Origin: HIMB114 sp052048155
Lineage (GTDB): Bacteria; Pseudomonadota; Alphaproteobacteria; Pelagibacterales; Pelagibacteraceae
DNA: 64,000 bases
NCBI RefSeq assembly: GCF_052048155.1
Contig: NZ_JBNAIK010000005.1
Location: 41,120 to 105,119, forward strand
Reading direction: 5' to 3'
The translations under genes and the position numbers were made by a program. Below, piece after piece: positions 44,210 to 53,748 of this stretch; position 1 is the first letter of the stretch, and every line of letters starts with the position of its first letter. Under the pieces are notes generated by a model that searched no databases, was not told where the DNA came from, and saw nothing but the letters and a program-made list of their open reading frames with translations.

Positions 44210-46674
44210 TAATTTGTATAAAATTTATTTAGTAAATTAGGCAAAAGTGTTAAAACTAAAAATAATGCAGTCAACATTGCTAATCCAGTGAATAGACCAA
44301 AATAAATAGTTGGAATAAAATTCGACAAAACTAAAATTGAAAAACCAAATATAATTGTAAAAGATGTACTAATGATTGCTTTACCCACAGATTGATGACA
44401 ATTACTAGTGATTTGCTTATCTTCAATATTGTTGTTTTCTTTTTCGAATTTAAATCGATAAATGTAATGAATGCTATTATCAACAGCAATTCCAATGGTA
44501 ATTGCTGCAATTGTAATAGTCATCATATCTAAAGGTATATTTAAAATACCTATAAAACCTAATACAAAAGTAGCTGCAATAAAATTTGGAACTATGCCAA
44601 TGATAGATAGCTTTATTGATCTGAATAACACTAGAAACATTACAAAAATTCCAGCCATAACTATTCCTAAAGTTTTAATTTGAGAGTCGAATAAGCTCTG
44701 TAATAAATTATTAAAAATAATCAAAACACCTGCTAATTTAAACTCATCACTATTTATCTTAAATTTTTTTTTAAGGTCATTTTCAATTCTATTTATTAAT
44801 TCTTTTCTTCTAAGGTCTTTTTGAGAATCTTTAATTCGCATAGTAATTCTTGCTTCATTATCTTTAATTGAAATATAAGGCTTAATTATTTGTTCTTTAA
44901 TATTTTCAGGAAGTTTTTCATACAACACGCCCATCTCTAAACTTCCAAGCTTTTTATTATTATTTAAGCTTTCAGCTATACTTAATATTGATGAGAAAGA
45001 TAAAACTTTTCCCACCTCAGGTTGGCTGTCTAAATAGTTATGTATGTTTACTATCCTATCTATTTTGTCTCTGGTAAACCAATATTTCGAATTATCATTT
45101 TGTGATACTCCACTCCCAAGGAAATCATCCTCTTTATTTGTATTAGATCCCAAAAAACCATCATCATCATTGTTTATTTTTTTAGTTTTAAATTTTAATA
45201 TTATCTCCAAAGGAGTTGTGCCTCCAAGCTTTTCATCAATATTTTTCATGCCTTTGTAAATTTCAGTATTTTTATCAAAATAATTTATAAAACTATTCTC
45301 AACTTTAAGTTTAGATATTCCTATGAATGAAATAATAATTAGAGATATCGAAGTTAAATAGATAAATTTGTTTTTATTTGAAAAACTTAGAAAAATTTTT
45401 GCAATTTTAGAATCTGATGATTTTAAATTTTCTGAGATAGGAGGATTGAAAACTTTTATTAAAACTGGAAGAAATAAAAAAGTAGTAATGAAAGATATGA
45501 GCAATCCAATTGTCATCATCCAGCCAAAATCTATAACAGGTTTTATTTCACTAAATATCAAGGATAAAAACGCACATATTGTAGTTAAGACAGCATAAAG
45601 GATGGGAAAGAATATTGAACTAGAAGTTTGTTTAATTCTAAAGTTAGTTCGATCTATCAGTTCTTCAAAATTAAAATTACTTATGTCAACTTGCATGTAT
45701 CTTACTAAATAATGAATATTCATCGACATAGTTAAAATCAACATAAGTGCAATAAAGTTTGATGATATAACAGTTACTTTCCATCCAACCGTACTTAGAA
45801 AGCCAACCATTAATGTAATTGCAAGTAAACAGTTTAATAATGGAAATATTACCCAATTTATATTTTTAAAAACATACCAAAGGGTAAAAATAATAAATAA
45901 AAAAACTCCAAAACCAAAAATAATGATATCATTTTTTATAAATGAGATCATATCATCAGCAATCATTGGTATTCCACTCAATCTAATTTCTGCTTTAGAT
46001 TTATAATTGCTTATAAGTTTTTTTATAGAGGCATTGTATTCACTCATATTGTTCGAATGTTGTTTTTGTAGTTTTTTTAATTTTTGATTAATCAACTTTA
46101 AATCTTGTTTATTTATTTTTTTTGATAGCAATAATTTAGACTTAGTATCTACAGCTTCCAAATAAGGTTTATTATCTTTAAGGAAGGCCACAATGCCAAA
46201 TGTTTTGGAGTCTTCACTTATAATTAAATTTTTGTAAACAGGACTTGCAGTTAATTCTTTTATAGCCTTATCAGTGTCAATATTTTCATTTGAGATGTAT
46301 TTTAAGTTTTTTATTCTGTCCATTAATGGCTCATTTGTAGATTGAAGCAAAGGAGCGTTGATTATCGATACAGTTTTACTAATCCATTTAAAATTATTTA
46401 TTTCTGTAACTAATTTTTCTAATTCTTTAATTGTTTCTTTTTTGTTTGGGGCGTTAGGTGTGTAGGTAATAATAAAAAATTCTTCAGATTTATATCTTTT
46501 ATTAAGTTCTCTTAAATAAATTAAATCAGGGTCATTATCTATCAATAGTGTATCTGCAGAGGCATCTAATTCAAAGTTTTTAGATTGATAGATTGAAAAT
46601 ATAAATAATGTAGAAAAAATTAAAAGAATATAGAAAGGATATTGTAAAATTTTATTATAAAATTTACCAAACAT
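44209..46674 (-). CDS. RND/MMPL-family membrane transporter (HpnN-like)
   Basis: An 821-residue protein with the RND/MMPL architecture: an N-terminal transmembrane helix, a large periplasmic domain (about residues 35-240), five to six helices, a second periplasmic domain (about 450-640), then a second helix bundle. Segments such as GFLSTVGWKVTVISSNFIALM and DMMTITIAAITIGIAVDNSIHYIYR carry the sterol-sensing-like and proton-relay positions. Similar proteins export hydrophobic molecules, including hopanoids. Substrate unknown. It lies between alr and cvpA, where radA is normally found. Confidence 0.82.
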   Translation of the reverse strand: MFGKFYNKILQYPFYILLIFSTLFIFSIYQSKNFELDASADTLLIDNDPDLIYLRELNKRYKSEEFFIITYTPNAPNKKETIKELEKLVTEINNFKWISKTVSIINAPLLQSTNEPLMDRIKNLKYISNENIDTDKAIKELTASPVYKNLIISEDSKTFGIVAFLKDNKPYLEAVDTKSKLLLSKKINKQDLKLINQKLKKLQKQHSNNMSEYNASIKKLISNYKSKAEIRLSGIPMIADDMISFIKNDIIIFGFGVFLFIIFTLWYVFKNINWVIFPLLNCLLAITLMVGFLSTVGWKVTVISSNFIALMLILTMSMNIHYLVRYMQVDISNFNFEELIDRTNFRIKQTSSSIFFPILYAVLTTICAFLSLIFSEIKPVIDFGWMMTIGLLISFITTFLFLPVLIKVFNPPISENLKSSDSKIAKIFLSFSNKNKFIYLTSISLIIISFIGISKLKVENSFINYFDKNTEIYKGMKNIDEKLGGTTPLEIILKFKTKKINNDDDGFLGSNTNKEDDFLGSGVSQNDNSKYWFTRDKIDRIVNIHNYLDSQPEVGKVLSFSSILSIAESLNNNKKLGSLEMGVLYEKLPENIKEQIIKPYISIKDNEARITMRIKDSQKDLRRKELINRIENDLKKKFKINSDEFKLAGVLIIFNNLLQSLFDSQIKTLGIVMAGIFVMFLVLFRSIKLSIIGIVPNFIAATFVLGFIGILNIPLDMMTITIAAITIGIAVDNSIHYIYRFKFEKENNNIEDKQITSNCHQSVGKAIISTSFTIIFGFSILVLSNFIPTIYFGLFTGLAMLTALFLVLTLLPNLLNKFYTN

Positions 46675-47753
46675 TAATTTTTATAATTTCTTAAATATCT
46701 TTTTGAAATACAAGTAATTATTCTATATGGAATTGTCCCTGTGAGGTTTGCAAAATTATCAATTGTGAATTTATCATTATATACTTCTACAAAATCTCCA
46801 ATTTTAATTTTATTTTTAAATTTAGTTATATCTAAGATGATTAAATCCATTGACACTCTTCCAATCATAGGGATTTTTTTATTTTTAAAATGGACATAAC
46901 CTTTATTTGACAATCTTATACCAATCCCATCTGCATATCCCATTGGAATAGTTGCTGTTACAGAGTCTCTTTTGGCTTTAAATGTTCTTGAGTATCCTGC
47001 AGTTTCGCCTTTTTTTAAATTATTTATTTGAATAATCGGAGCTTTCAAACTTACAACATGTTTTATCTTGCTATTCAAACTTTTACTTCCTCCATAAAGA
47101 TTTATACCTGGACGAACTAAATCATAGTGGTATTTTTTACCTAAAAAAATTCCACCTGATGCAGCCAGGCTATATTTATAACCTGGAAGAGTCTTCCTTA
47201 TTTTCTCAAACTTTTTTCTTTGCTTTTCATTAAAATTATTTTTTTTATCACCTGCACATGCTAGGTGACTCATAATTATAACTTCTTTAAATTTATTAAT
47301 TTGATCTTTTAACTTTAATACTTCTGTAATTTGATTTTCTTGTATTCCTAAACGACACATACCTGTGTCGAAATGAATGACTAATTTATTTTTTCTTTTA
47401 TTTTTTGTAAAAATTAACCATTTTTTTAGTTGTGAAATTGTATTTATTACTGGATTTAAATCGTGTTTATATAAAATTTTTTCTTCACCTCGATTAAGTC
47501 CATTTAAAATATTAATTATTATTGATTTAAATTTTTTTCTTATAAAAATACCTTCATTAATGTTCGCAACAAAAAATCTTTTACATCCTGCATTTTTTAA
47601 GGTTGTTACAATTTTATTATGTCCACCAAGTCCATAACTCGAAGCTTTAACAGTACCGCATATTTCTGATTTATTGCAAAATCTTTTAATAGTTAAATAA
47701 TTTTGCTTAACCGCGTTTAAATTTATATCTAAAGTTGGAGTTGAGTATTTCAT
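46674..47753 (-). CDS. alr: alanine racemase
   Basis: A PLP enzyme giving D-alanine for peptidoglycan. The PLP lysine is Lys36 in TVKASSYGLG, the catalytic tyrosine lies in AGYSRTF, and the conserved MCRLGI and PMIGRVSMD stretches are present. The 359 residues fit. Substrate supply for cell-wall synthesis connects it with the dipeptide epimerase at 17.3 kb, but only in a broad sense. It follows dnaB by 51 bp and overlaps the transporter gene by one base. Confidence 0.95.
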   Translation of the reverse strand: MKYSTPTLDINLNAVKQNYLTIKRFCNKSEICGTVKASSYGLGGHNKIVTTLKNAGCKRFFVANINEGIFIRKKFKSIIINILNGLNRGEEKILYKHDLNPVINTISQLKKWLIFTKNKRKNKLVIHFDTGMCRLGIQENQITEVLKLKDQINKFKEVIIMSHLACAGDKKNNFNEKQRKKFEKIRKTLPGYKYSLAASGGIFLGKKYHYDLVRPGINLYGGSKSLNSKIKHVVSLKAPIIQINNLKKGETAGYSRTFKAKRDSVTATIPMGYADGIGIRLSNKGYVHFKNKKIPMIGRVSMDLIILDITKFKNKIKIGDFVEVYNDKFTIDNFANLTGTIPYRIITCISKRYLRNYKN

Positions 47754-47804
47754 ACTGGATGATGATTGGTATATATATTTAATTAGAAAAAAAGTAACTA
47801 TTTT

Positions 47805-49226
47805 TTAATTACTTGCATCTTTAAATTTAGTAAATGCGCTTTCAAATTCAAGCTTGATTAGCCCCGTAGGTCCATGCCTTTGTTTACCAATAATAATTTC
47901 AGCTTGATTGTGTACTTGATTCATTTTTTCTTGCCATTCTACATGCTCTGCAGTCCCTAGCTTGGGTTCTTGCTTTTCAAGATAATATTGCTCTCTAAAT
48001 ACAAACATCACTACATCGGCATCTTGTTCAATTGACCCTGATTCTCTTAAATCAGCTAATTGAGGTTTTTTATCTTCCCTTTGTTCTACCTGTCTAGATA
48101 ATTGGGATAATGCTAATACTGGAACATCAAGTTCTTTTGCCAAAGCTTTTAAACCCTGGGTAATTTCAGCTATTTCCAAAACTCTACCTTCATTTCTATA
48201 CCCAGATGATTTCATTAATTGAATATAATCAATTACAATTAAGTCTAATCCCTGTTTTCTTTTTAGTCTTCTTGCACGGTTACTAAGTGCTGAAATTGTT
48301 ATTGCTGGGGTATCATCAATATGCAGTGGTAAATTTTCTAAATTTTTTGATGCTTCAATAAATTTTTCAAAATCTTCTTGATTAATCTTTCCCCTTCTTA
48401 TGTCATTTGATTTTATTCTAGATTGTTCAGATAAAATTCTAGTAGAGAGTTGTTCTGATGACATTTCTAGTGAAAAAAATGCTACTGAAGTTTTTTTATT
48501 TTGTTTTTGAATATTTTCAGCTGCATTAAATGCAATATTTGTTGCAAGGGCAGTTTTACCCATTGAAGGTCTACCTGCGATAATTATTAGATCTTGTTTG
48601 TGTAGCCCGCCTAATCTATCATCAAGATCTGTCAGTCCAGATGGAACGCCAACTATTCCTTGGTCATTTTTATAAGCCGCTGTTGCCATATCAATTGTTT
48701 CTTTAAGCGCATCTTTAAATGTTACAAAACTTCTTTGAAATTCTCCCCGTTCTGCAATTTCAAAAAGTTTTCTTTCTGTATTTTCTAAAATATTTGTTCC
48801 ACTTATTTCTAATTCTTTATTTTTACTGTCTTCAAGTGTTTCCTCACTAATTTTAATTAGTTGTCTTCTGATATATAGGTCGGAGAGTAATTTTGAATAA
48901 TGTTTGATTTGATTCTTAGTAGTAGAAACTTTAGTTAATTTTAAAAGATATTCTAAGCCACCAATTTCTGTCAACTCTTGATTATCATTAAAAAAATTTT
49001 TTATTGTTATTGGGTTAGCGAGTAATCCTTTGGATATTAAATTTGAAATAATCTTATAAATTTTTTGATGTATTGTGTCATGAAAATGACCTTCATTGAT
49101 TTCATCAGTTATTTCATCAAAAAGTTCATTATTTTCTAAAATTGAACCAAGAACTGTTTGCTCCGCCTCAATATTTTTTGGTATATGATTTTTATTAATA
49201 TTTAGGTTAATTAGCTCTGTGCTCAT
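47805..49226 (-). CDS. dnaB: replicative DNA helicase DnaB
   Basis: Hexameric 5'-3' helicase of the replication fork. The N-terminal domain (about residues 15-115, PKNIEAEQTVLGSIL) binds primase, and the RecA-like C-terminal domain has Walker A GRPSMGKT, Walker B LIVIDYIQLM and the SQLSRQVEQR arginine region. Length 473. There is no sign of an intein at the usual P-loop insertion point. It sits between rplI and alr as in other alphaproteobacteria. Confidence 0.97.
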   Translation of the reverse strand: MSTELINLNINKNHIPKNIEAEQTVLGSILENNELFDEITDEINEGHFHDTIHQKIYKIISNLISKGLLANPITIKNFFNDNQELTEIGGLEYLLKLTKVSTTKNQIKHYSKLLSDLYIRRQLIKISEETLEDSKNKELEISGTNILENTERKLFEIAERGEFQRSFVTFKDALKETIDMATAAYKNDQGIVGVPSGLTDLDDRLGGLHKQDLIIIAGRPSMGKTALATNIAFNAAENIQKQNKKTSVAFFSLEMSSEQLSTRILSEQSRIKSNDIRRGKINQEDFEKFIEASKNLENLPLHIDDTPAITISALSNRARRLKRKQGLDLIVIDYIQLMKSSGYRNEGRVLEIAEITQGLKALAKELDVPVLALSQLSRQVEQREDKKPQLADLRESGSIEQDADVVMFVFREQYYLEKQEPKLGTAEHVEWQEKMNQVHNQAEIIIGKQRHGPTGLIKLEFESAFTKFKDASN

Positions 49227-49297
49227 GAGCTATAATTATACTCATAGTAATATTTTTCATTTTAAAAATATTTTTTTTAATGTGGAAAAGTTAACAA

Positions 49298-49747
49298 TTA
49301 TTCTTTAGGAACAACTTCTAACAAAACTTCAGATTGAACTTCAGCATGAAGATTTACAAGAAACTTATATTCACCTTTTGATTTAATATTCGCAGGAAGC
49401 TCAATTTGCTCAGGTTTAATTTCAACCTTAGAAGAATTTATTATTTCACTACAAATTTCTTTAATTGTAACTGAACCATAAAGGTTTCCATTTTCCATTA
49501 TTTCTTTTCGCACAGTAATTTTAACTGCCTTAAGTTTTTCTGAAATTTCAATTGCTTTATTTTTCTCAATTTCATTTTTTTTAATTATTTCAGCTTTTTT
49601 AGTTTCAAAATGAGCAATATTTTCTTTGGTAGGCAATAATGCTTTGCCTTTTTTTAATAAATAATTTCTACCAAAACCATCTTTTACATTTACTTTTTGT
49701 CCGATAGTTCCAAGTTTCTTTATATTTTCTAGTAAAATTACTTTCAT
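49298..49747 (-). CDS. rplI: 50S ribosomal protein L9
   Basis: The 149-residue protein starts MKVILLENIKKLGTIGQKV and has the N-terminal L9 signature (GFGRNYLLKKGKA). A long central helix (about residues 40-75) joins the C-terminal domain containing the LYGSVTIKEI segment. It follows rpsR by 2 bp in the rpsF-rpsR-rplI series. Confidence 0.96.
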   Translation of the reverse strand: MKVILLENIKKLGTIGQKVNVKDGFGRNYLLKKGKALLPTKENIAHFETKKAEIIKKNEIEKNKAIEISEKLKAVKITVRKEIMENGNLYGSVTIKEICSEIINSSKVEIKPEQIELPANIKSKGEYKFLVNLHAEVQSEVLLEVVPKE

Positions 49748-49749
49748 GA

Positions 49750-50016
49750 TTAATTTCCTACGTAAGGTAATAGAGCTAATGCTCGTGCTTTTTTAATCTC
49801 TCTAACTAGAATTTTTTGTTTACCATGTGATACATTTGTAATTCTTGTAGGTAATATTTTAGCAGAGTCTGAAATATATTTTTTCAATAATTTTATATTT
49901 TTGTAATTAAGTTCTTCAATATTTTTTTTTGCTAAGGGGCAACTTTTTTTTCCAATTTGTGATAATTTTGACGAAAGACCAAAGCTACTTTTTTTCTTGA
50001 ATTGTTTTTTTTTCAT
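49750..50016 (-). CDS. rpsR: 30S ribosomal protein S18
   Basis: An 88-residue protein with the S18 core IKLLKKYISDSAKILPTRITN, and the ARALALLPYV C-terminus. It has the Lys-rich N-terminal tail (KKKQFKKKS). It begins one base after rpsF ends, as usual for its partner S6. Confidence 0.96.
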   Translation of the reverse strand: MKKKQFKKKSSFGLSSKLSQIGKKSCPLAKKNIEELNYKNIKLLKKYISDSAKILPTRITNVSHGKQKILVREIKKARALALLPYVGN

Positions 50017-50343
50017 TTATTTTTTTTCTTTTGCAAGTTCAGAATCTTCTTTAGGAAGATTCTTAATTTTCATAGATAAGTATTTTATTACTTTATCATT
50101 AAATTTTTCAAATTCTTCAATAGCTCTTATTGTTTTGTTATCACCTTCCAAATATAAATTTCTGTAATATCCTTTGTTATTTTTTTTTATTGGATAAGCC
50201 AAATTACGTAAGCCCCAATCTTCAATCTTACAAATTTTGCCTGAAGATTTTTTTACAATTTCCTCAATTCTGTTCTCTATGCTCTCCATATCTTTTTTAT
50301 TAGCTTCTGGAGCAGCGATGTATGTATGTTCGTATATATTCAC
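50017..50343 (-). CDS. rpsF: 30S ribosomal protein S6
   Basis: A 108-residue protein with the S6 fold: YEHTYIAAPEANKKD at the start, WGLRNLAYPIKKNNKGYYRN in the middle and the KYLSMKIK end. It heads the minus-strand run rpsF-rpsR-rplI-dnaB-alr-RND-cvpA-purF. The 79 bp spacer to divergent fabD must carry both promoters; no confident hexamers were picked. Confidence 0.95.
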   Translation of the reverse strand: MNIYEHTYIAAPEANKKDMESIENRIEEIVKKSSGKICKIEDWGLRNLAYPIKKNNKGYYRNLYLEGDNKTIRAIEEFEKFNDKVIKYLSMKIKNLPKEDSELAKEKK

Positions 50344-50422
50344 AATTATAATTATTTAATTTAAAAAAATGGTTTGATATAAGAGTATTAATTTTAATTC
50401 AATAGATATATTCTTATTAAAA

Positions 50423-51349
50423 ATGACTAAATGTATAGTTTTTCCAGGCCAAGGATCCCAATATTTAGGCATGGGAAAGTATTTGAAAGAGAATTTTGAT
50501 GTCTCTAAGAGAGTATTTGAGGAAGTTGACAGTGCGTTAAATCAAAATTTAAGCAAAATAATTTTTGGCGAAGATGTTAAAAAATTGAACTTAACAGAGA
50601 ATACTCAACCTGCAATTATGGCAGTGAGTATTGCAACTTTTGAAGCTTTGAAAAAAGAAAAAGCTGTTAATATTAGTGATTTCAACTTATGCGCTGGACA
50701 CTCTCTTGGTGAATATAGTGCATTGGTAGCCTCTGAATCAATCAAACTTTCCGACGCGGCTAAAATTTTAAAAAAAAGAGGTCAAGCAATGCAAAACGCT
50801 GTACCAGTTGGAGAAGGTAGCATGGCAGCAGTTTTGAATACAGATATAGATAGCCTAGAAAAATTTATTTTGGAAAAAAATTTTCAGACTGTAGAAATTT
50901 CAAATGATAATTGCCCAGGACAATGTGTTATAAGTGGATCCAAGTCAGAAGTTGATGAAATTGTAATTTTATTAAAAGAAGAATTAAAAAAAAAATCTAT
51001 ATCTTTGCCAGTCAGTGCTCCTTTTCATTGTAGTATGATGAAACCTGCTGCTGAAGAATTAAAAAATTACATGGTAGATTTCAAATTTAGTGATCCTAAA
51101 ATTCCTTTAGTGTCAAATGTGAGTGCAAAAGCCGAACACTTGAGCGATGAAATAAAAAACTTGCTAATTAAATGTGTTTTTTCAAGAGTTAAATGGAGAG
51201 ATACAGTTGGTTATTTTTCAAACAATAAAATATTAGAGGCTGTAGAATGTGGTCCCGGTAAAGCTTTGACAAATATGTTTAAAAGATTTGAATTTGAAAT
51301 TAAATGTTTAAAACTCGATAATGTGGAGGATATAAGAAATTATGAATAG
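50423..51349 (+). CDS. fabD: malonyl CoA-acyl carrier protein transacylase
   Basis: It loads malonate onto ACP for fatty acid synthesis. The nucleophile motif GHSLGE places Ser94, with the N-terminal FPGQGSQYLGMG and the later APFHCSMM histidine region. The 308 residues match. It overlaps fabG by 8 bp and starts the plus-strand fabD-fabG-acpP-gmk group. Confidence 0.96.
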   Translation: MTKCIVFPGQGSQYLGMGKYLKENFDVSKRVFEEVDSALNQNLSKIIFGEDVKKLNLTENTQPAIMAVSIATFEALKKEKAVNISDFNLCAGHSLGEYSALVASESIKLSDAAKILKKRGQAMQNAVPVGEGSMAAVLNTDIDSLEKFILEKNFQTVEISNDNCPGQCVISGSKSEVDEIVILLKEELKKKSISLPVSAPFHCSMMKPAAEELKNYMVDFKFSDPKIPLVSNVSAKAEHLSDEIKNLLIKCVFSRVKWRDTVGYFSNNKILEAVECGPGKALTNMFKRFEFEIKCLKLDNVEDIRNYE

Positions 51350-52076
51350 TTTAAAAAATAAAAAAGTAATTATTACTGGTGGGTCGAGAGGTATAGGATT
51401 ATCGGTGTTGGAAGCACTTTATAAACTTGATGCAGAAATTTTAACCATTGGTTCTAATTCTAACAATTTAGAAAATTTAAAAAAAAAATTCCCTAATATT
51501 AAAATTGAACAATTAAATTTAAAAAATCAAAATGACGTAGTACAGCAGTTTCCAAGGCTCATAGACTCACTTGGCGGTATTGATATTCTAATTAATAATG
51601 CAGGAATTACTAAAGATAATTTAACTTTAAGAATGAAAGAAGAAGAATGGAATGATGTAATAGATGTTAACTTAAATTCAGTTTTTTTTGCATGTCAAAC
51701 TGCAATAAAAGCTATGATTAAAAATAAATCAGGCAGTATAGTTAATATAACTTCTGTTGTTGGGCATACTGGTAATGCCGGTCAAGCTAATTACACAGCT
51801 TCAAAGGCAGGTGTTGTTGCAATGACCAAATCATTGGCAAAGGAATATGCCAAAAAAAATATTAGAGTAAATTGTGTATCCCCAGGTTTTATTGCTACAG
51901 ATATGACTAAAGATTTAAAAGAAGAATACAAAAATGAGTTATTAAAAAATATTCCAATTAATAGACTAGGGACAGGAGAAGATATCGCAAATGCTGTAAT
52001 TTTTCTTTGCTCTGATGATTCTTCATATATAACAGGTGAGACAATACATGTGAATGGTGGGATGTATATGGCTTGA
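51342..52076 (+). CDS. fabG: 3-oxoacyl-[acyl-carrier-protein] reductase
   Basis: NADPH-dependent reductase of fatty acid elongation, a short-chain dehydrogenase. TGGSRGIG (cofactor), NNAGITKDNL, and the catalytic Ser (ITSVVGHTG), Tyr and Lys (NYTASKAG) are visible. The context between fabD and acpP, and the lack of PhaB-specific features, separate it from the paralogue at 13.4 kb. 244 residues. Confidence 0.96.
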   Translation: MNSLKNKKVIITGGSRGIGLSVLEALYKLDAEILTIGSNSNNLENLKKKFPNIKIEQLNLKNQNDVVQQFPRLIDSLGGIDILINNAGITKDNLTLRMKEEEWNDVIDVNLNSVFFACQTAIKAMIKNKSGSIVNITSVVGHTGNAGQANYTASKAGVVAMTKSLAKEYAKKNIRVNCVSPGFIATDMTKDLKEEYKNELLKNIPINRLGTGEDIANAVIFLCSDDSSYITGETIHVNGGMYMA

Positions 52077-52116
52077 TTAAGTTAAATTAATCATTTAAAG
52101 AAATATTTTAAACAAA

Positions 52117-52123
52117 AAGGAGA
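52117..52123 (+). promoter_or_regulatory. strong ribosome binding site of acpP
   Basis: AAGGAGA lies 4 bp before the acpP ATG at 52128, one of the few strong sites in the window and consistent with high expression of ACP. Confidence 0.7.
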
Positions 52124-52127
52124 ATTT

Positions 52128-52364
52128 ATGAGCGATGTTAGGGAAAAAGTAAAAAAAATTATTGTTGATCACCTGGGTGTTGATGCAGCTAAAGTAACAG
52201 ACGAGGCAAGCTTTATTGATGATCTTGGCGCTGATAGCTTGGATACTGTAGAGTTAGTTATGGCATTCGAAGAAGAATTTGGTTCAGAAATATCTGATAG
52301 TGAGGCAGAAAAAATACTAACTGTTGGTGATGCTGTTAAATTTATAGAAAGTAACGCTAAATAA
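52128..52364 (+). CDS. acpP: acyl carrier protein
   Basis: A 78-residue acidic protein with the phosphopantetheine attachment motif GADSLDTVEL (Ser37), the carrier for fatty acid chains. Its sequence FEEEFGSEISDSEAEKI is the typical acidic helix region. It is followed directly by gmk after 7 bp; fabF, the usual neighbour, is absent. Confidence 0.97.
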   Translation: MSDVREKVKKIIVDHLGVDAAKVTDEASFIDDLGADSLDTVELVMAFEEEFGSEISDSEAEKILTVGDAVKFIESNAK

Positions 52365-52371
52365 TTTTTTT

Positions 52372-52986
52372 TTGTCATACAGTAGTGGATTATCAATAAT
52401 TATTTCGTCCCCATCTGGGGCAGGAAAAACTACTATAACCAGGGCAATTTTAAAAAAAATAAAAAAATCTCATTTATCTATTTCTTGTACTACTAGAAAA
52501 CCTAGAAGTAACGAGCGAGATGGAGTTGACTATTTTTTTGTATCAAAAGAAAAATTTATAAACTTAAAAAAACGTAAAAAATTTTTAGAATATGCAAAGG
52601 TTTATGAAAATTATTACGGCACTTTAAAAAGTGAAGTAAAAAACAACTTAAAAAAAAAGAGTTTAGTTTTATTTGATGTAGATTGGCAAGGGGCAAGATC
52701 AATTAAAAATAAAATTAATAAAAATTGTTACTCTTTTTTTATACTACCTCCAAATAAGCTTGCTTTAAGACAGCGGCTATTAAAGAGACATAAAGAAGAC
52801 AAGCATATTGCATTAAAAAGATTTTCATTAGCTAAAAAAGATATAGAACATTGGGGTGAGTACGACTTTATTTTTATAAATGACAATCTTAACAAATGTG
52901 TAAAATCAATATTAAAAAAAATTAGATCATTGATCGAAGAAAAAAAACGCATGGACCAAACTTTAAAAATAATAAAAAAATTATAA
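52372..52986 (+). CDS. gmk: guanylate kinase
   Basis: It phosphorylates GMP to GDP. The P-loop SSPSGAGKTT sits near residue 12, followed by the GMP-binding segment SCTTRKPRSNERDGVDYFF. The C-terminus is Lys-rich. The start is TTG at 52372, as no ATG precedes the P-loop. It is placed after acpP and overlaps convergent rsmA by 6 bp. Confidence 0.94.
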   Translation: MSYSSGLSIIISSPSGAGKTTITRAILKKIKKSHLSISCTTRKPRSNERDGVDYFFVSKEKFINLKKRKKFLEYAKVYENYYGTLKSEVKNNLKKKSLVLFDVDWQGARSIKNKINKNCYSFFILPPNKLALRQRLLKRHKEDKHIALKRFSLAKKDIEHWGEYDFIFINDNLNKCVKSILKKIRSLIEEKKRMDQTLKIIKKL

Positions 52987-53748
52987 AATTGAAGTAAAAA
53001 AATAATAAGTATCTCTACTTAAGTTTTCCGGTCTTTTTTTAAAATAATTATATAATTTCCATTTATTAATTTGATCTTGTGTAAATATTTTATTTATTTT
53101 TTTAGTATTAATTTTTCTTCTTTCATTAAAAAAAATTTGTGTAATTTTTTCTAATTTATGAAAGTTTTCGTCTTTAATTTTATTTTTTTTTAATGCAGTA
53201 AATTTTAAAACAACTGTATCAACATTAGGTATTGGATAAAAATTTTTCTTTCCAATTTCTAATTTTTTTTCTATTTTAAAAAAAGCACTACTTAAAATTG
53301 ATATTCTACCGTATTTTTTTGTATTAATATCTGCAATAATTCTTTCAGCTAATTCTTTTTGAAACATTAAGATCATATTTTCAATACAATTGTATTTATT
53401 TTGAATCTTTAACCACTTAATTAAAAGTTGAGCTGATATATTAAACGGTAGATTTGAAATAATAGAAAATTTTTTTTTATTAAATAGTTTATATTCGTCA
53501 ATTTTTAATGCGTCTTTATTAATAATATGCTGTGCATGTTCAAAATTTTGGTGCTTTACAACTAGATCATTATCAATTTCTAAAGCAAAGAAGTTTTTAG
53601 GTTTTTTTTGTATTATTTTTTTTGTTAATGCTAAATTACCTGGACCTATTTCTAGGATATTTTTATTTTTAATATTTTCCAGCTCTATAATTTGATCAGT
53701 TAAAGTATCATTGATTAAAAAATTTTGCCCAAATTTTTTTTTAAACAT
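52981..53748 (-). CDS. rsmA: 16S rRNA dimethyladenosine transferase RsmA (KsgA)
   Basis: It dimethylates A1518 and A1519 in 16S rRNA, a late checkpoint of 30S assembly. The N-terminus KKKFGQNFLIND, the SAM site LEIGPGNLALTKKI and the catalytic SNLPFNISAQLL (NLPF) are present. The ATG at 53748 is preferred to a GTG four codons earlier (53760), since it reduces overlap with pdxA. It is the last gene of the minus-strand LPS-transport run. Confidence 0.94.
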   Translation of the reverse strand: MFKKKFGQNFLINDTLTDQIIELENIKNKNILEIGPGNLALTKKIIQKKPKNFFALEIDNDLVVKHQNFEHAQHIINKDALKIDEYKLFNKKKFSIISNLPFNISAQLLIKWLKIQNKYNCIENMILMFQKELAERIIADINTKKYGRISILSSAFFKIEKKLEIGKKNFYPIPNVDTVVLKFTALKKNKIKDENFHKLEKITQIFFNERRKINTKKINKIFTQDQINKWKLYNYFKKRPENLSRDTYYFFTSIL

